Positions 11,807-26,497 of a stretch of DNA of 64,000 bases are shown piece after piece (position 1 is the stretch's first letter; each line of letters starts with the position of its first letter). The stretch is from Thiobacillus sp. SCUT-2 (lineage in GTDB: Bacteria > Pseudomonadota > Gammaproteobacteria > Burkholderiales > Thiobacillaceae): the NCBI RefSeq assembly GCF_035621355.1, contig NZ_CP141769.1, forward strand, positions 2,914,001 through 2,978,000, read 5' to 3'. Under the pieces are notes generated by a model. It saw nothing but the letters and a program-made list of their open reading frames with translations. It was not told the origin of the DNA and did no database searches. Position numbers and translations under genes: made by a program.

Positions 11807-11835
11807 TTGCCCCGGCCGGCGGACGGGATTAAAAT
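11807..11835 (+). promoter_or_regulatory. Candidate sigma-70 promoter of gltBD
   Basis: TTGCCC (11807-11812), a 17-nt spacer and TAAAAT (11830-11835), placed 72 nt before the gltB start. Confidence 0.5.
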
Positions 11836-11907
11836 GCCGCACTTTTCGCTTGAATTTTGTGCGGCTTGCCCAATGGGCAGGCCGCTGCTATCTGGGCTCA
11901 CGGAAAC

Positions 11908-17843
<5,936 letters not shown>

Positions 17844-17920
17844 GCGCCGCGATGGGTGCCGGCGGTGCCCGGCGCCCCCTTTCCCGGGGCCCCTGACGTT
17901 CTTCGACGACCGCTTGACGG

Positions 17921-19360
17921 ATGCTTGCCGGACCCTACTATCCCCGCTCGTTCACCATCCTCGTCATCGTCGCGATGGGCGTGCTGATCGTGCCGCTCGC
18001 CAGCGGCCTGATCAACGTGGTGCACGTGCTGCAGGGGGTGGTCGACACGCAACGCGAGTTCACCCGCACCAGCCTCGCCGTCACGCGCGACGTGCGGCAG
18101 ATCGTCGAATCGGTCAGCCAGCTCCAGCGCGCCGCCGGCCAGTACCACCTGCTGCAGGACGCCGAATTCGGCTCGGCGCTGCGCGAGAGCTACGATGACC
18201 TGCAGACGCGGATGCAGGCGCTCGGCGGCCGGCTCGACGACGACCGCTCGCGCGCGACGCTGGCCGCGCTGCAGGCGCGCAGCCGCACACTCTACGGTGA
18301 ACTGAGGCCCGGGCGCTTTCTCGACAGCGACCAGTTCCACGCGCTCGACCCCGCGTTCGAGGCCCTGCACGACACGTCGCGCACCCTGCTTGCGCAGGCC
18401 GACGCGGCGGTGCAGCACGACCTGCAGCAGCTGGAGGCGACCGTGCAGGCGACGCGGCGGCGGCTGATCCTGCTCGCGCTCGCGCTGATTCCGCTGACGC
18501 TGCTGCTCGCCGCCGTGTTCTCCTGGATGATCAACCGCCCGGTCAAGCAGCTGAAGCGCTCGATCCAGCAGCTCGGCAAGGCCGACCTCTCCCCGCTTCC
18601 GGCGATCAGCGGGCCGCAAGACATCGTCGAACTGGGGCGCGAGATCGATTGGCTGCGGCAACGGCTGCAGGCGCTGGAAGAGCAGAAGCTGCGCTTCCTG
18701 CGCCATGTGTCGCACGAACTGAAGACGCCGCTCGCATCGCTGCGCGAGGGGGTGGCCCTGCTGGGCGACGAGCTTGCCGGCACCCTCAATGCCCGCCAGC
18801 GCAGCATCGTCGGCATCATGGACAGCGGCAGCCGCGAGCTGCAGAAGCGCATCGAGGACCTGATCCGCTACGGCGGCATGGTGCGCGACGCCACGCTGCC
18901 GCCTGCCACGCCGCAGGCGCTGGACCCGGTGCTCGACGCCGTCCTGGCGCGGCAGCGGCTGGCGCTCGACGCCCATCATGTCCGCGTGGAACGCGAGTTC
19001 GGCACCCCCACCGTGCACGCCGATCGCGCCCAGCTGGAAACCGTCCTCGACAACCTGTTGTCCAATGCGGTCAAATTCAGTCCCGAGGGTGGCCGCATCC
19101 TGGTCAGGAGCGAACCCGCCCCCGGGGCGGTGGTCGTGTGGGTGTGCGACGAGGGGCCCGGCATTCCGGAAGCCGAGCGCAGCCGCATCTTCGAGCCCTT
19201 CGTGCAGGGCGCGCGGCAGCCGGCCAGCGTGGTCAAGGGCAGCGGGCTCGGGCTGTCGATCGTGCGGGAATCGCTGATCGCGGCCGGCGGCAGCGTCGAG
19301 GTCGCCGACCTTCCGCCCTGGTCCACCTGTTTCCGTTTAACCTGGCCTGCGCCGCCATGA
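17921..19360 (+). CDS. GlrK/QseE-type sensor histidine kinase
   Basis: A 479-residue inner-membrane kinase. A transmembrane helix lies at about residues 10-32, a periplasmic coiled-coil sensor at about 33-180, a second membrane helix (LILLALALIPLTLLLAAVF) and then a HAMP linker. The phospho-acceptor is His265 in RHVSHELKTPL. The N box (LDNLLSNAVKFSPEGG), G1 (DEGPGIP) and G2 (GSGLGLSIV) boxes are complete, so it should be active. It overlaps the lipoprotein gene by ATGA, which in turn overlaps the sigma-54 regulator. This order matches enterobacterial glrK-yfhG-glrR (qseEGF), whose system responds to envelope stress. Confidence 0.9.
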   Translation: MLAGPYYPRSFTILVIVAMGVLIVPLASGLINVVHVLQGVVDTQREFTRTSLAVTRDVRQIVESVSQLQRAAGQYHLLQDAEFGSALRESYDDLQTRMQALGGRLDDDRSRATLAALQARSRTLYGELRPGRFLDSDQFHALDPAFEALHDTSRTLLAQADAAVQHDLQQLEATVQATRRRLILLALALIPLTLLLAAVFSWMINRPVKQLKRSIQQLGKADLSPLPAISGPQDIVELGREIDWLRQRLQALEEQKLRFLRHVSHELKTPLASLREGVALLGDELAGTLNARQRSIVGIMDSGSRELQKRIEDLIRYGGMVRDATLPPATPQALDPVLDAVLARQRLALDAHHVRVEREFGTPTVHADRAQLETVLDNLLSNAVKFSPEGGRILVRSEPAPGAVVVWVCDEGPGIPEAERSRIFEPFVQGARQPASVVKGSGLGLSIVRESLIAAGGSVEVADLPPWSTCFRLTWPAPP

Positions 19361-19824
19361 CGCTCAAACCGATTTTCCTTGCCGGACTGCTGCTGACCCT
19401 GGGGGCCTGCGCCCTGCCGCCCGCGTATCCGTCTCTCCCCATCCTGGGCGATCAGAGTGCCTCGACGATGCTGGGCGAGCTGGCGCGCGTGGACACCCTG
19501 GCGCCCGCCCAGCGGCGCCGCGAAATCGCCGCCCTGGAGAACGAGCGCAGGCTCGACGCCAGCCGCCGCTTTCAGCTGGCCGCGCTGCTGGCGCGCGACG
19601 ACGCGAGCGACTCGCTCGAGCGCAGCCTGCAGCTGCTGAACGGTCAGGTCGAAACCGACCCCCGCAGCCAGGCGCTGCTCGACCTCATGAAGCGCGCGCT
19701 CAAGTCCCGCATCGAACTCGGCCAGCAGACCGCCCGCGCGGCGGAGCTGCAGGGCAAGCTCGACCAGATCAAGGCCCTCGAGAAGACGCTGCAGCAACGC
19801 AGCACGCCCGCGAAATCGCCATGA
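19357..19824 (+). CDS. YfhG/QseG-like outer-membrane lipoprotein
   Basis: A 155-residue lipoprotein. The signal peptide ends in LLLTLGACALPP, with lipidation predicted at the Cys around residue 18. The rest is helical and charged, ending in a coiled coil (QLLN, AAELQGKLDQIKALEKTLQQ). In enterobacteria the equivalent gene between glrK and glrR encodes QseG, a lipoprotein that modulates the kinase. Sequence similarity is weak, so the call rests mainly on position and architecture. ATGA overlaps at both ends make it translationally coupled. Confidence 0.75.
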   Translation: MTLKPIFLAGLLLTLGACALPPAYPSLPILGDQSASTMLGELARVDTLAPAQRRREIAALENERRLDASRRFQLAALLARDDASDSLERSLQLLNGQVETDPRSQALLDLMKRALKSRIELGQQTARAAELQGKLDQIKALEKTLQQRSTPAKSP

Positions 19825-21173
19825 AGAAGCCCGCCATCCTCGTCGTCGACGACGACGCCGCCCTGCGCGAACTGATCACCCTGCGGCTCGAAGCCAACGG
19901 CTTCGCGGTCGACACCGCCGACAGCGGCGAGGCCGCGCTCGCGCATCTCGCCCTCGCCCGCCCCGACGCCGTGCTCACCGACATGCAGATGAACGGCATG
20001 GATGGCATGGCGCTGTTTCGGGCGATCCACGCCCGCGACCCGTCTTTGCCGGTCATCATCCTGACGGCCCACGGCACGATCCCCGACGCCGTCGCCGCCA
20101 CCCAGCAAGGCCTGTTCGGCTACCTCACCAAGCCCTACGACGCGCCGACGCTGGTCGATCTGCTGAAGCGCGCGACCCGGCTCGCCGGCAGCAGCGCCGA
20201 GGCCGGCGACGAGAGCTGGCGCAGCGAGATCGTCACGACCAGTCCGGCGATGAACGTTCTGCTCGCGGAAGCGCGGCTTGCCGCGCGCAGCGAAGCCGCG
20301 GTGCTGATCCAGGGCGAGTCGGGCACGGGCAAGGAACTGCTGGCGCGCGCGATCCACCGCGCCAGCCCGCGCCACGCCAAGCCCTTCGTCGCGATCAACT
20401 GCGGCGCGATCCCGGCCGAACTGCTCGAATCCGAGCTCTTCGGCCACGTGAAGGGCGCGTTCACCGGCGCCGGCCGCGACCACCCGGGCCTCTTCCTCAG
20501 CGCCAACGGCGGCACGGTGTTTCTCGACGAGATCGGCGACATGCCGCCCCCGCTGCAGGTCAAGCTGCTGCGCGTGCTGCAGGAAGGCGAGGTGCGGCCG
20601 GTCGGCGCGCTCGAGGCGCGCGCGGTCGACGTGCGCATCGTCTCGGCCACCCACCGGGACCTCGACGAGGCCATCGCCCAGGGCGAGTTTCGCGAGGACC
20701 TCTACTACCGGCTGAATGTGGTCAACCTGGTCCTGCCTTCCCTGCGCGAGCGGCGCGAGGACATCCCGCTGCTGGCCCAGCATTTCCTCGCGCGCCTGAC
20801 CGAAAAATACCAGCGCCGCATCCACGGCTTCGCCCCGGACGCGCTCGACATGCTGACCGCCGCCGACTGGCCGGGCAACATCCGGCAGCTCCACAACGTG
20901 CTGGAGCAATGCGTGGCCCTGTGCACCACGCCGACGATTCCCGCCACGCTGGTGGCACGCGCGCTGCGCGACAAGCCGGCGGACATCCAGCCGCTCGCCG
21001 AAGCGCGCGCGGCCTTCGAGCGCGACTACCTGATCAACCTCCTGAAGCTCACCCGCGGCCAGGTGAGCGAAGTGGCCCGCCTGGCCGGGCGCAACCGCAC
21101 CGAGGTCTATCGGCTGCTGCAGCGCCACGATCTCACGCCCGCGCTGTTCAAGGACCGCGACGACACCGCCTGA
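19821..21173 (+). CDS. GlrR/QseF-type sigma-54-dependent response regulator
   Basis: A 450-residue activator: receiver domain (DDD at 10-12, phospho-acceptor Asp54 in VLTDMQMNG, Lys in YLTKPYD), AAA+ domain (Walker A GESGTGKE, sigma-54 contact loop GAFTGA, Walker B VFLDEIGD) and a C-terminal Fis-type HTH ([20 protein letters not shown]). Phosphorylated by the kinase encoded two genes upstream, it should activate sigma-54 promoters. Two such promoters with GlrR-type binding boxes lie within 530 nt of its stop codon. Confidence 0.92.
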   Translation: MKKPAILVVDDDAALRELITLRLEANGFAVDTADSGEAALAHLALARPDAVLTDMQMNGMDGMALFRAIHARDPSLPVIILTAHGTIPDAVAATQQGLFGYLTKPYDAPTLVDLLKRATRLAGSSAEAGDESWRSEIVTTSPAMNVLLAEARLAARSEAAVLIQGESGTGKELLARAIHRASPRHAKPFVAINCGAIPAELLESELFGHVKGAFTGAGRDHPGLFLSANGGTVFLDEIGDMPPPLQVKLLRVLQEGEVRPVGALEARAVDVRIVSATHRDLDEAIAQGEFREDLYYRLNVVNLVLPSLRERREDIPLLAQHFLARLTEKYQRRIHGFAPDALDMLTAADWPGNIRQLHNVLEQCVALCTTPTIPATLVARALRDKPADIQPLAEARAAFERDYLINLLKLTRGQVSEVARLAGRNRTEVYRLLQRHDLTPALFKDRDDTA

Positions 21174-21174
21174 G

Positions 21175-21192
21175 TGTCGGGCGGAGACGACG
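21175..21192 (+). promoter_or_regulatory. Near-consensus GlrR box upstream of DUF1328 gene
   Basis: TGTC-N10-GACG, one base from the TGTC-N10-GACA enterobacterial GlrR site, 73 nt before the -24 element of the next promoter. It overlaps a perfect 18-bp palindrome (GGAGACGACGTCGTCTCC, 21183-21200), which could instead be a weak terminator of the kinase operon as it lacks a T-tract. Confidence 0.5.
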
Positions 21193-21265
21193 TCGTCTCC
21201 CCACAAGGGCGACGCTGCGCCCACGCGACGCCCGCACGCCGCTGATTCACAAGACATTTGTTCTC

Positions 21266-21281
21266 TGGCACAGCCCGTGCA
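21266..21281 (+). promoter_or_regulatory. Sigma-54 promoter of DUF1328 gene
   Basis: TGGCACAGCCCGTGCA matches the -24/-12 consensus TGGCACGNNNNTTGCW at 10 of 12 fixed positions, with correct GG-to-GC spacing. The start codon is 52 nt downstream. Confidence 0.7.
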
Positions 21282-21333
21282 TCGGGGCCGTCACGGCGCG
21301 TGGCGCCTTGTTCAATGCTTGCGGGAGAACACC

Positions 21334-21501
21334 ATGTTCGGATGGGCCATTTCGTTTCTGGTCGTCGCCATCGTGGCGGGCGTTTTCGGATTTGCGGGCG
21401 TCGCGGGCACCGCGGCCTGGATCGCGCGGATGCTGTTCATGGTCGGGCTGGCCTTGTTCGTGGTCCTGCTCATCACCGGACGGCGCCCCCCGACCATCTG
21501 A
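21334..21501 (+). CDS. DUF1328 small membrane protein (YtjA family)
   Basis: A 55-residue protein with two transmembrane helices: MFGWAISFLVVAIVAGVFGF, then the conserved GVAGTAAWIARMLFMVGLAL. This is the whole DUF1328 family signature. GGGAG lies 7 nt before the ATG. It sits behind a sigma-54 promoter next to the GlrR-like activator, suggesting a role in the envelope-stress response; its molecular function is unknown. Confidence 0.85.
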   Translation: MFGWAISFLVVAIVAGVFGFAGVAGTAAWIARMLFMVGLALFVVLLITGRRPPTI

Positions 21502-21520
21502 CCCTGTCGACCAGCGCGAA

Positions 21521-21600
21521 TGTCGCGGATTGCCGACAGCTTAAGGGCGTCAAAACAAGGACTTAAGGGATGGGCCCGCATTTGTCGCCCACAGGCGACA
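21521..21600 (+). promoter_or_regulatory. Two perfect TGTC-N10-GACA activator boxes
   Basis: TGTCGCGGATTGCCGACA (21521-21538) and TGTCGCCCACAGGCGACA (21583-21600) both match the enterobacterial GlrR site exactly. They lie 147 and 85 nt upstream of the -24 element at 21686, the usual distance for a sigma-54 enhancer. The second is also a strong inverted repeat. Confidence 0.75.
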
Positions 21601-21685
21601 ATAATCCCTGAAAAGCCCGCGAGCGTGCCCCGTCCAACCGGGACGGAATGCAACAACACATTGATTTTAAAAATTAAAACAAAGC

Positions 21686-21701
21686 TGGCACGGTCGTCGC
21701 T
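21686..21701 (+). promoter_or_regulatory. Sigma-54 promoter of EF-hand/BON gene
   Basis: TGGCACGGTCGTCGCT matches 11 of 12 fixed positions of the -24/-12 consensus (only one T of the -12 box is C). It is preceded by an A/T-rich tract (21661-21682) suited to DNA bending between the enhancers and the promoter. Confidence 0.8.
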
Positions 21702-21755
21702 CCAAGCTCCCTCGAGTGCATCGGCATTCGCATCACGTCACTAAAGGAGATAGAC

Positions 21756-22241
21756 ATGAAATCCTTCAACCATCGCCTTCTGGCCCTGACCCTTGCCAGC
21801 ATGGTCGGTACCGTCGCCATGGCCTCGTCCCTGGCCGCGCCCACCCTGCCCGGCTTCAAGCGCTACGACAGCAACGGCGACGGGTTTGTCAGCCAGGAGG
21901 AATTCAAGGCCCAGGGCGGTCAGGAGCAGGCATTCCGCGCGGGCGACGCCAATCACGACGACCGCCTCGACCGCGACGAGTTCGTCAAGGCCAGCGCCAC
22001 CAACGACCGCATCAAGGCCGGCAAGTACGTCGACGACGCCTGGATCACCGCCAAGGTGAAAGCCCTGCTGCTGAAGGACGAGGGCGTGAAGGGGCTGGAC
22101 GTGAACGTCGAAACCCACCAGGGCACGGTGCAGTTGTCGGGCTGGGTCAACAATCCGGTCCAGATCGCGCAGGCCGAGAAGATCGCGCGCGGCGTGGACG
22201 GCGTGACCGGGGTCAAGAACGACCTCATGGTCGCGCACTGA
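21756..22241 (+). CDS. Periplasmic EF-hand plus BON-domain protein
   Basis: A 161-residue precursor with a signal peptide (to about residue 28, SSLAAP). The first EF-hand is canonical (DSNGDGFVSQEEF) and the second is degenerate (DANHDDRLDRDEF). A C-terminal BON domain covers about residues 93-161 (DAWITAKVKALLLKD, TVQLSGWVNN, GVTGVKNDL). BON domains of OsmY-type proteins bind membranes under envelope or osmotic stress; calcium sensing through the EF-hand is inferred. AAAGGAG lies upstream. Regulated by the sigma-54 promoter at 21686. Confidence 0.85.
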   Translation: MKSFNHRLLALTLASMVGTVAMASSLAAPTLPGFKRYDSNGDGFVSQEEFKAQGGQEQAFRAGDANHDDRLDRDEFVKASATNDRIKAGKYVDDAWITAKVKALLLKDEGVKGLDVNVETHQGTVQLSGWVNNPVQIAQAEKIARGVDGVTGVKNDLMVAH

Positions 22242-22309
22242 CAGCCCCTTCCCCGGCCGGCGTGCATTCCGCCGCCGGCCGCGCGATCCCACCGACGCAG
22301 GAGAATGAC

Positions 22310-22657
22310 ATGGCCAAGACGACGGCACACCTCGACGACGAACACATGATGCTGTACGAATGGAGCGGGGCCGGCACGGGCGCCGCGGGGCTCGTTCCCC
22401 GCCGCTCCAAGCGCACGCATCCCTGGCACGCCTCGTACGCGGTCCTGGCGCTGCTGACCAGCCTCCTCACGCTGGGCGGATGCAGCGGAAAGGACGCGAC
22501 CGAGCAGGCCGGCGAACAGGTCGACCAGGCCCTGCGCGAACAGAAGGCGCAGCCGGACGCGGCGCCGCCGATCCCCGAGGCGACACCCATGGAGCCGGCC
22601 CCGGGCACGCCCCCGCCGGCCGGCTCGGCCGCTGGCAGCGCGCCGCAACAGCCTTGA
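22310..22657 (+). CDS. Small membrane-anchored hypothetical protein
   Basis: A 115-residue protein with a 35-residue charged N-terminus, then one hydrophobic segment (YAVLALLTSLLTLGGCSG) ending in a lipobox-like LGGC, and a Pro/Ala-rich tail. The long leader before the hydrophobic part is odd for a lipoprotein, so either an internal start or a membrane anchor is possible. GGAG precedes the ATG. It probably belongs to the same transcript as the EF-hand/BON gene (68-nt gap). No family recognised. Confidence 0.6.
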   Translation: MAKTTAHLDDEHMMLYEWSGAGTGAAGLVPRRSKRTHPWHASYAVLALLTSLLTLGGCSGKDATEQAGEQVDQALREQKAQPDAAPPIPEATPMEPAPGTPPPAGSAAGSAPQQP

Positions 22658-22705
22658 GGTCCAGCGCTCCTGGGCCTGCCGCCGCGATTTCGCGGCGCAA
22701 AAGAA

Positions 22706-22729
22706 AACCGGGCGCACTTGCGCCCGGTT
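22706..22729 (-). terminator. Terminator of the FadL-type porin gene
   Basis: A perfect 10-bp stem AACCGGGCGC/GCGCCCGGTT with a 4-nt loop, followed on the minus strand by TTTCTTTTG. It may also stop plus-strand transcripts, though the plus-strand T-tract is poor. Confidence 0.8.
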
Positions 22730-22747
22730 CGCTGGGTCTGGCCGCAG

Positions 22748-23893
22748 TCAGAACTTGTAGCTGTACATCAGCTGCCAGTTGACCTGGCTGTGCTTGATGG
22801 TCATGCCGTTGTTGCCCTGAGGCGGATTGGGGCCGGTGCCGGTGACCGACACTTCCGGCGCGTAGCTGAGGCCGAAGTTGATCTCGGACTGCTTGCTGAC
22901 GGCGTAGCCGAAACCGGCGGTGTAGTGGTTCTCGACGATCGCCGGCCAGAGGTAGTTGACGTAGGTGTCCGGGATCGGATTCTTGCCGTAGTTGTAGCCG
23001 ACGCGCCCGGTGAAGGCGTCGCTGAACTTGTAGGCGAGACCGAGCGACACGACGACCTGGTCTTTCCAGTCCTGCTGGAACGGCATGGCGCCGCCATTCG
23101 GCATATGGATCGTCACCGTGTTCATGCTGCTGCCCCACAGCACGTCCTTGACGTCTGCGGCGACCATGAGGCGGTCGTTCGTCTGCCACGCGAGCCCGAA
23201 ACCGACCATTGCCGGCATGTCGAAGCCTTCGACCCTGTACCCACCCCCCTTGAGGTCCGGCAGGTTGCCGGCGGTCTGGTAGACGCCGCCGACCGTCAGC
23301 GCGTCGTTCAGCTTGTAGGTGAAGCCGAGCTTGCCTGCAAGGCTGTAGCCCTTGGCCTTGCCGGTGAAGTCGCTGTTGTCCTTGAATTTCATCGACCCCA
23401 TGACCAGATCCATGCCGGCCCAGACGAGGTCGACGCTGCCGCCGACGGTAAAGCGATCGTTGACGGCATAGGCGAGCGGGAAGATCACGCGGCCAACACC
23501 GACCTGCGCCATGTCGCCGTTGGCGTACTCGGTGCCCATGCCGCCCTGGCCGTAGATGCCCGCGCCATAGGTCAGCTGGCCCTGCTTCTTCACGAAGCCG
23601 AAGGCCGGCATGTAGAAGGCGTCCGCCTTGGAGGTGCCCATCCCCGAGGAATTGACGTCGGGGCCCACGAAACCGAGCATCGCGTCGATGCGGCTGCCTT
23701 CGGGCATCAGGGCCAGCGTGGCGGGGTTGTTCGCCATGGCCGCCGTGCCGTTGTCATACGCCATGGCGGCGCCACCCATGCCGGCGGCGATGGGGCCGTA
23801 GCCTTCCATCAGCATGCCGTTGGTGGCGAGGGCAAGGGCAGGCACGGTCATGCCCACCGCGGCGAACGCGGCCGCGAGTTTGTTGGGGTACAT
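22748..23893 (-). CDS. FadL/OmpP1/TodX-family outer-membrane transporter
   Basis: A 381-residue precursor. A signal peptide (AVGMTVPALALA) is followed by the FadL-type N-terminal plug (NGMLMEGYGPIAAGMGGAAM, then NNPATLALMPEGSR). Alternating amphipathic strands of a beta-barrel end in WQLMYSYKF, with the terminal Phe used for barrel assembly. FadL proteins pass long-chain fatty acids or hydrophobic compounds across the outer membrane; the substrate here is unknown. GGAG lies 7 nt before the ATG. It stands alone, converging on the BON gene cluster. Confidence 0.88.
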   Translation of the reverse strand: MYPNKLAAAFAAVGMTVPALALATNGMLMEGYGPIAAGMGGAAMAYDNGTAAMANNPATLALMPEGSRIDAMLGFVGPDVNSSGMGTSKADAFYMPAFGFVKKQGQLTYGAGIYGQGGMGTEYANGDMAQVGVGRVIFPLAYAVNDRFTVGGSVDLVWAGMDLVMGSMKFKDNSDFTGKAKGYSLAGKLGFTYKLNDALTVGGVYQTAGNLPDLKGGGYRVEGFDMPAMVGFGLAWQTNDRLMVAADVKDVLWGSSMNTVTIHMPNGGAMPFQQDWKDQVVVSLGLAYKFSDAFTGRVGYNYGKNPIPDTYVNYLWPAIVENHYTAGFGYAVSKQSEINFGLSYAPEVSVTGTGPNPPQGNNGMTIKHSQVNWQLMYSYKF

Positions 23894-24086
23894 CAGGGGT
23901 CTCCTACGACGGGTTGTGATTAAGCAAAGCGGAAAATTCTAATTCAATTAAATACGCGGGCTGCCTTGCGGGATCCGGCAACGCCATCAAAGAAGACGGG
24001 GGATGTGGCAAAAAAACGGCAGACGGACGAACAGACTTCGTATCTGCAATATCGGCAGCGCGCCGCAAAACTTGAGCCCCGCACGC

Positions 24087-24102
24087 TTACATTGCGTTAC
24101 AT
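24087..24102 (+). promoter_or_regulatory. Direct TTACAT repeats, possible OmpR-family site
   Basis: TTACAT occurs at 24087-24092 and 24097-24102 with a 10-bp period, followed by a diverged third copy (GTAACC). Tandem half-sites one helical turn apart are typical of OmpR/PhoB-type regulators. The 312-nt gap 23894-24205 otherwise holds only A/T-rich promoter-like DNA. Confidence 0.35.
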
Positions 24103-24205
24103 GTCGTAACCTGCGGCAAACACGTCGCTAACACGCAGCCTTTAGAGTGCAATTGCCCCGCGGCGGAACGGCCCGTCCGGGCCCCCAACCAGACAGGAGC
24201 CTTCC

Positions 24206-24610
24206 ATGAAGTCCACGCCCAAGACCGTTTCCCTTGCCACGCTGATCCTTGCGTGCCTCGGCGCCACCGCCGCCCACGCCCACACTGGATGGGCCCCTCA
24301 CAGCCCCGGCACCCTCATGCATCGGAGCGACGCGTCCGCTGCGCAGATCGAGGCGCGCCAGGCCCAGCAAGGTCAGCGCATCCGCGCCGGCCTGCGCGAC
24401 GGCAGCCTGACCCCCAGCGAATTCCGCCGCCTGATGGCCGAACAACGCGACATCGCCGCGATGAAGCATGACTTCCACGCCGACGGCGTGCTCGACGGCC
24501 GCGAATTCCGGCGTCTAAACCGTGCACTCGACGACGCCGGCCAGGCGATCTGGCGCGAGCGCCACGACGGCCAGGTACGCACCGCCTACAAGGCCCCGCG
24601 CTTCGAATAG
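24206..24610 (+). CDS. Periplasmic hypothetical protein with EF-hand-like loop
   Basis: A 134-residue precursor with a signal peptide (cleavage after ATAAHA, about residue 25). The mature part is helical and charged, with ARQAQQGQRIRAGLRDGSLT and a loop-helix DFHADGVLDGREFRRLNRAL that resembles half of an EF-hand. AGGAG precedes the ATG. Similar proteins are common in beta- and gammaproteobacteria without a known role. It is followed after 49 nt by the glycine-zipper gene and may share its transcript. Confidence 0.7.
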   Translation: MKSTPKTVSLATLILACLGATAAHAHTGWAPHSPGTLMHRSDASAAQIEARQAQQGQRIRAGLRDGSLTPSEFRRLMAEQRDIAAMKHDFHADGVLDGREFRRLNRALDDAGQAIWRERHDGQVRTAYKAPRFE

Positions 24611-24659
24611 CGCGTGGCCGACGACGCATCGACATCTGTTCACACCCAAGGAGCACCCT

Positions 24660-25223
24660 ATGAAATCCGGCTTCACGCTTACCCTCGCCGCCCTGGTCGC
24701 CAGCGCCCCCGTCTGGGCCGACCCGCCGCCCCATGCGCCCGCATGGGGGCATTACAAGAACCACCGCGCGCCGCACCGCCCGCGGGACGCCCGCCCCTTC
24801 GCCGGTCGCAGCGGCGCGCTGTACGTCCGCGACTACGGCGTCTACGCGGGGCGTTGCGACCGCGACGCGATCGGGACGGTGATCGGCGGCGTCACGGGCG
24901 CGGTGATCGGCAGTCAGGTCGCCGACCGCGAGGATCGCGCCGTCGGGATGGTCGTCGGTAGCGTGATCGGCGCGGTCGTCGGCCACGCGATCGGCGACAG
25001 CATCGACGCGCGCGACCGCGCATGCATGGGCCAGACGCTCGAACTCGGTCGCCCCGGCGTCCCGGTCGCCTGGCGTCATGACGGCGATGCCTACCGCTTC
25101 ACGCCGCGCGGCGACGCGGGTGGCGGCTGCCGCCACGCGTCGCTCGCGGTCGACGGCCGGCGCCCCAGGGACGTGCTGGCCTGCCCGGCCGGGCGCGGCG
25201 AATGGCGCTTCCGCGACAGCTGA
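24660..25223 (+). CDS. Glycine-zipper 2TM-domain periplasmic protein
   Basis: A 187-residue precursor. The signal peptide ends near SAPVWADP, a His/Arg/Pro-rich segment follows, and a glycine-zipper pair (IGTVIGGVTGAVIGSQVA and VVGSVIGAVVGHAIGDSI, about residues 79-120) matches the 2TM/Rick_17kDa type. The C-terminal part has paired Cys residues (RACMGQ, GGCRHA, LACPAG) that may form disulfides. AAGGAG lies upstream. It is probably associated with the outer membrane; function unknown. Confidence 0.78.
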   Translation: MKSGFTLTLAALVASAPVWADPPPHAPAWGHYKNHRAPHRPRDARPFAGRSGALYVRDYGVYAGRCDRDAIGTVIGGVTGAVIGSQVADREDRAVGMVVGSVIGAVVGHAIGDSIDARDRACMGQTLELGRPGVPVAWRHDGDAYRFTPRGDAGGGCRHASLAVDGRRPRDVLACPAGRGEWRFRDS

Positions 25224-25257
25224 TACGCCGCGCCGCCGGGGCCGGCACGGTCAAGCC

Positions 25258-25266
25258 TGCTAAAAT
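25258..25266 (+). promoter_or_regulatory. Candidate extended -10 promoter of hemE
   Basis: TGCTAAAAT combines a TGn extension with TAAAAT, 39 nt before hemE. No good -35 hexamer is present. Confidence 0.4.
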
Positions 25267-25305
25267 GCCGGCTTTGCGTCCCGGCCCTGTATTGCGGCCC
25301 CTGCC

Positions 25306-26382
25306 ATGTCCGTCCTCAAGAACGATACCTTCCTGCGCGCGCTGCTGCGCCAGCCTACCGACTACACGCCGCTGTGGCTGATGCGCCAGGCCGGGCGCTA
25401 CCTGCCGGAATACAACGCCACCCGGGCCCGTGCCGGCGATTTCCTGACGCTGTGCAAGACCCCCGATCTCGCGACCGAGGTCACGTTGCAGCCGCTCGCC
25501 CGCTACCCGCTCGACGCCGCGATCCTGTTTTCCGACATCCTCACCGTGCCCGACGCCATGGGCCTCGGCCTCTACTTCTCCACCGGGGAAGGCCCGCGCT
25601 TCGAGCGCCCGCTGCGCGACGAATGGGAGATCCGCGACCTCTCGGCGCCCGATCCCACCGACAAGCTCGGCTACGTCATGGACGCCGTGCGCTCGATCCG
25701 CCGCGCGCTCGACGGCGCGGTGCCGCTGATCGGCTTCTCCGGCAGCCCCTACACGCTCGCCTGCTACATGGTCGAGGGCGGCAGTTCGGACGACTACCGC
25801 CACATCAAGACCATGCTGTACAGCCGTCCCGACCTGCTGCACCGCATCCTCGAGGTCAACACGCAAGCGGTCACCGACTACCTCAACGCGCAGATCGAGG
25901 CCGGCGCGCAGGCGGTGATGATTTTCGATTCCTGGGGCGGCAGCCTGACCCCGCACGCCTACCGCGAATTCTCGCTCGCCTACATGGAACGCATCGTCGC
26001 CGGCCTGATCAAGGAGCGCGAGGGCCGCCGCATTCCCAGCATCATCTTCACCAAGGGCGGCGGCAACTGGCTGGAGGCGATGGCCGCGATCGGCGCCGAC
26101 GCCGTCGGCCTCGACTGGACGCTCGACATCGGCGAGGCGCGGCGCCGCGTCGGCAGCCAAGTGGCGCTGCAGGGCAACCTCGACCCCTGCGCCCTGCATG
26201 GCACGCCGGACAGCATCCGCACGGAGGCCCATCGCATCGTCGACAGCTTCGGCAACCACCCGGGCCATGTATTCAACCTCGGCCACGGCATCTCGCAGTA
26301 CACCGACCCGGACAACGTCGCCGTGCTGGTCGAGGCGGTGCACCGCCGCAGCCGCGCGGTGCGCGCCCCCGCCGGAAACTGA
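25306..26382 (+). CDS. hemE: Uroporphyrinogen decarboxylase
   Basis: A 358-residue cytosolic enzyme that decarboxylates the four acetate side chains of uroporphyrinogen III to give coproporphyrinogen III in haem synthesis. Both family signatures are clear: [15 protein letters not shown] near residues 24-38 and [16 protein letters not shown] near residue 145. The catalytic Asp lies in LFSDIL. The length is standard. Confidence 0.97.
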   Translation: MSVLKNDTFLRALLRQPTDYTPLWLMRQAGRYLPEYNATRARAGDFLTLCKTPDLATEVTLQPLARYPLDAAILFSDILTVPDAMGLGLYFSTGEGPRFERPLRDEWEIRDLSAPDPTDKLGYVMDAVRSIRRALDGAVPLIGFSGSPYTLACYMVEGGSSDDYRHIKTMLYSRPDLLHRILEVNTQAVTDYLNAQIEAGAQAVMIFDSWGGSLTPHAYREFSLAYMERIVAGLIKEREGRRIPSIIFTKGGGNWLEAMAAIGADAVGLDWTLDIGEARRRVGSQVALQGNLDPCALHGTPDSIRTEAHRIVDSFGNHPGHVFNLGHGISQYTDPDNVAVLVEAVHRRSRAVRAPAGN

Positions 26383-26497
26383 TTTGCCACCCGGAACAAT
26401 CGAAAATCTCGAATATTCCGGCTATAAAAATCGACTTTTCACTGAGTCCGGGTTTGCCTCACCATACCCGGTCTCATCGACCTTACGGAGCTTCCCG

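Noticed and set aside
26390..26425. Imperfect CCGGAA/TTCCGG inverted repeat after hemE
   Set aside because: Stem is interrupted and followed by no T-tract; too weak to call a terminator or operator.
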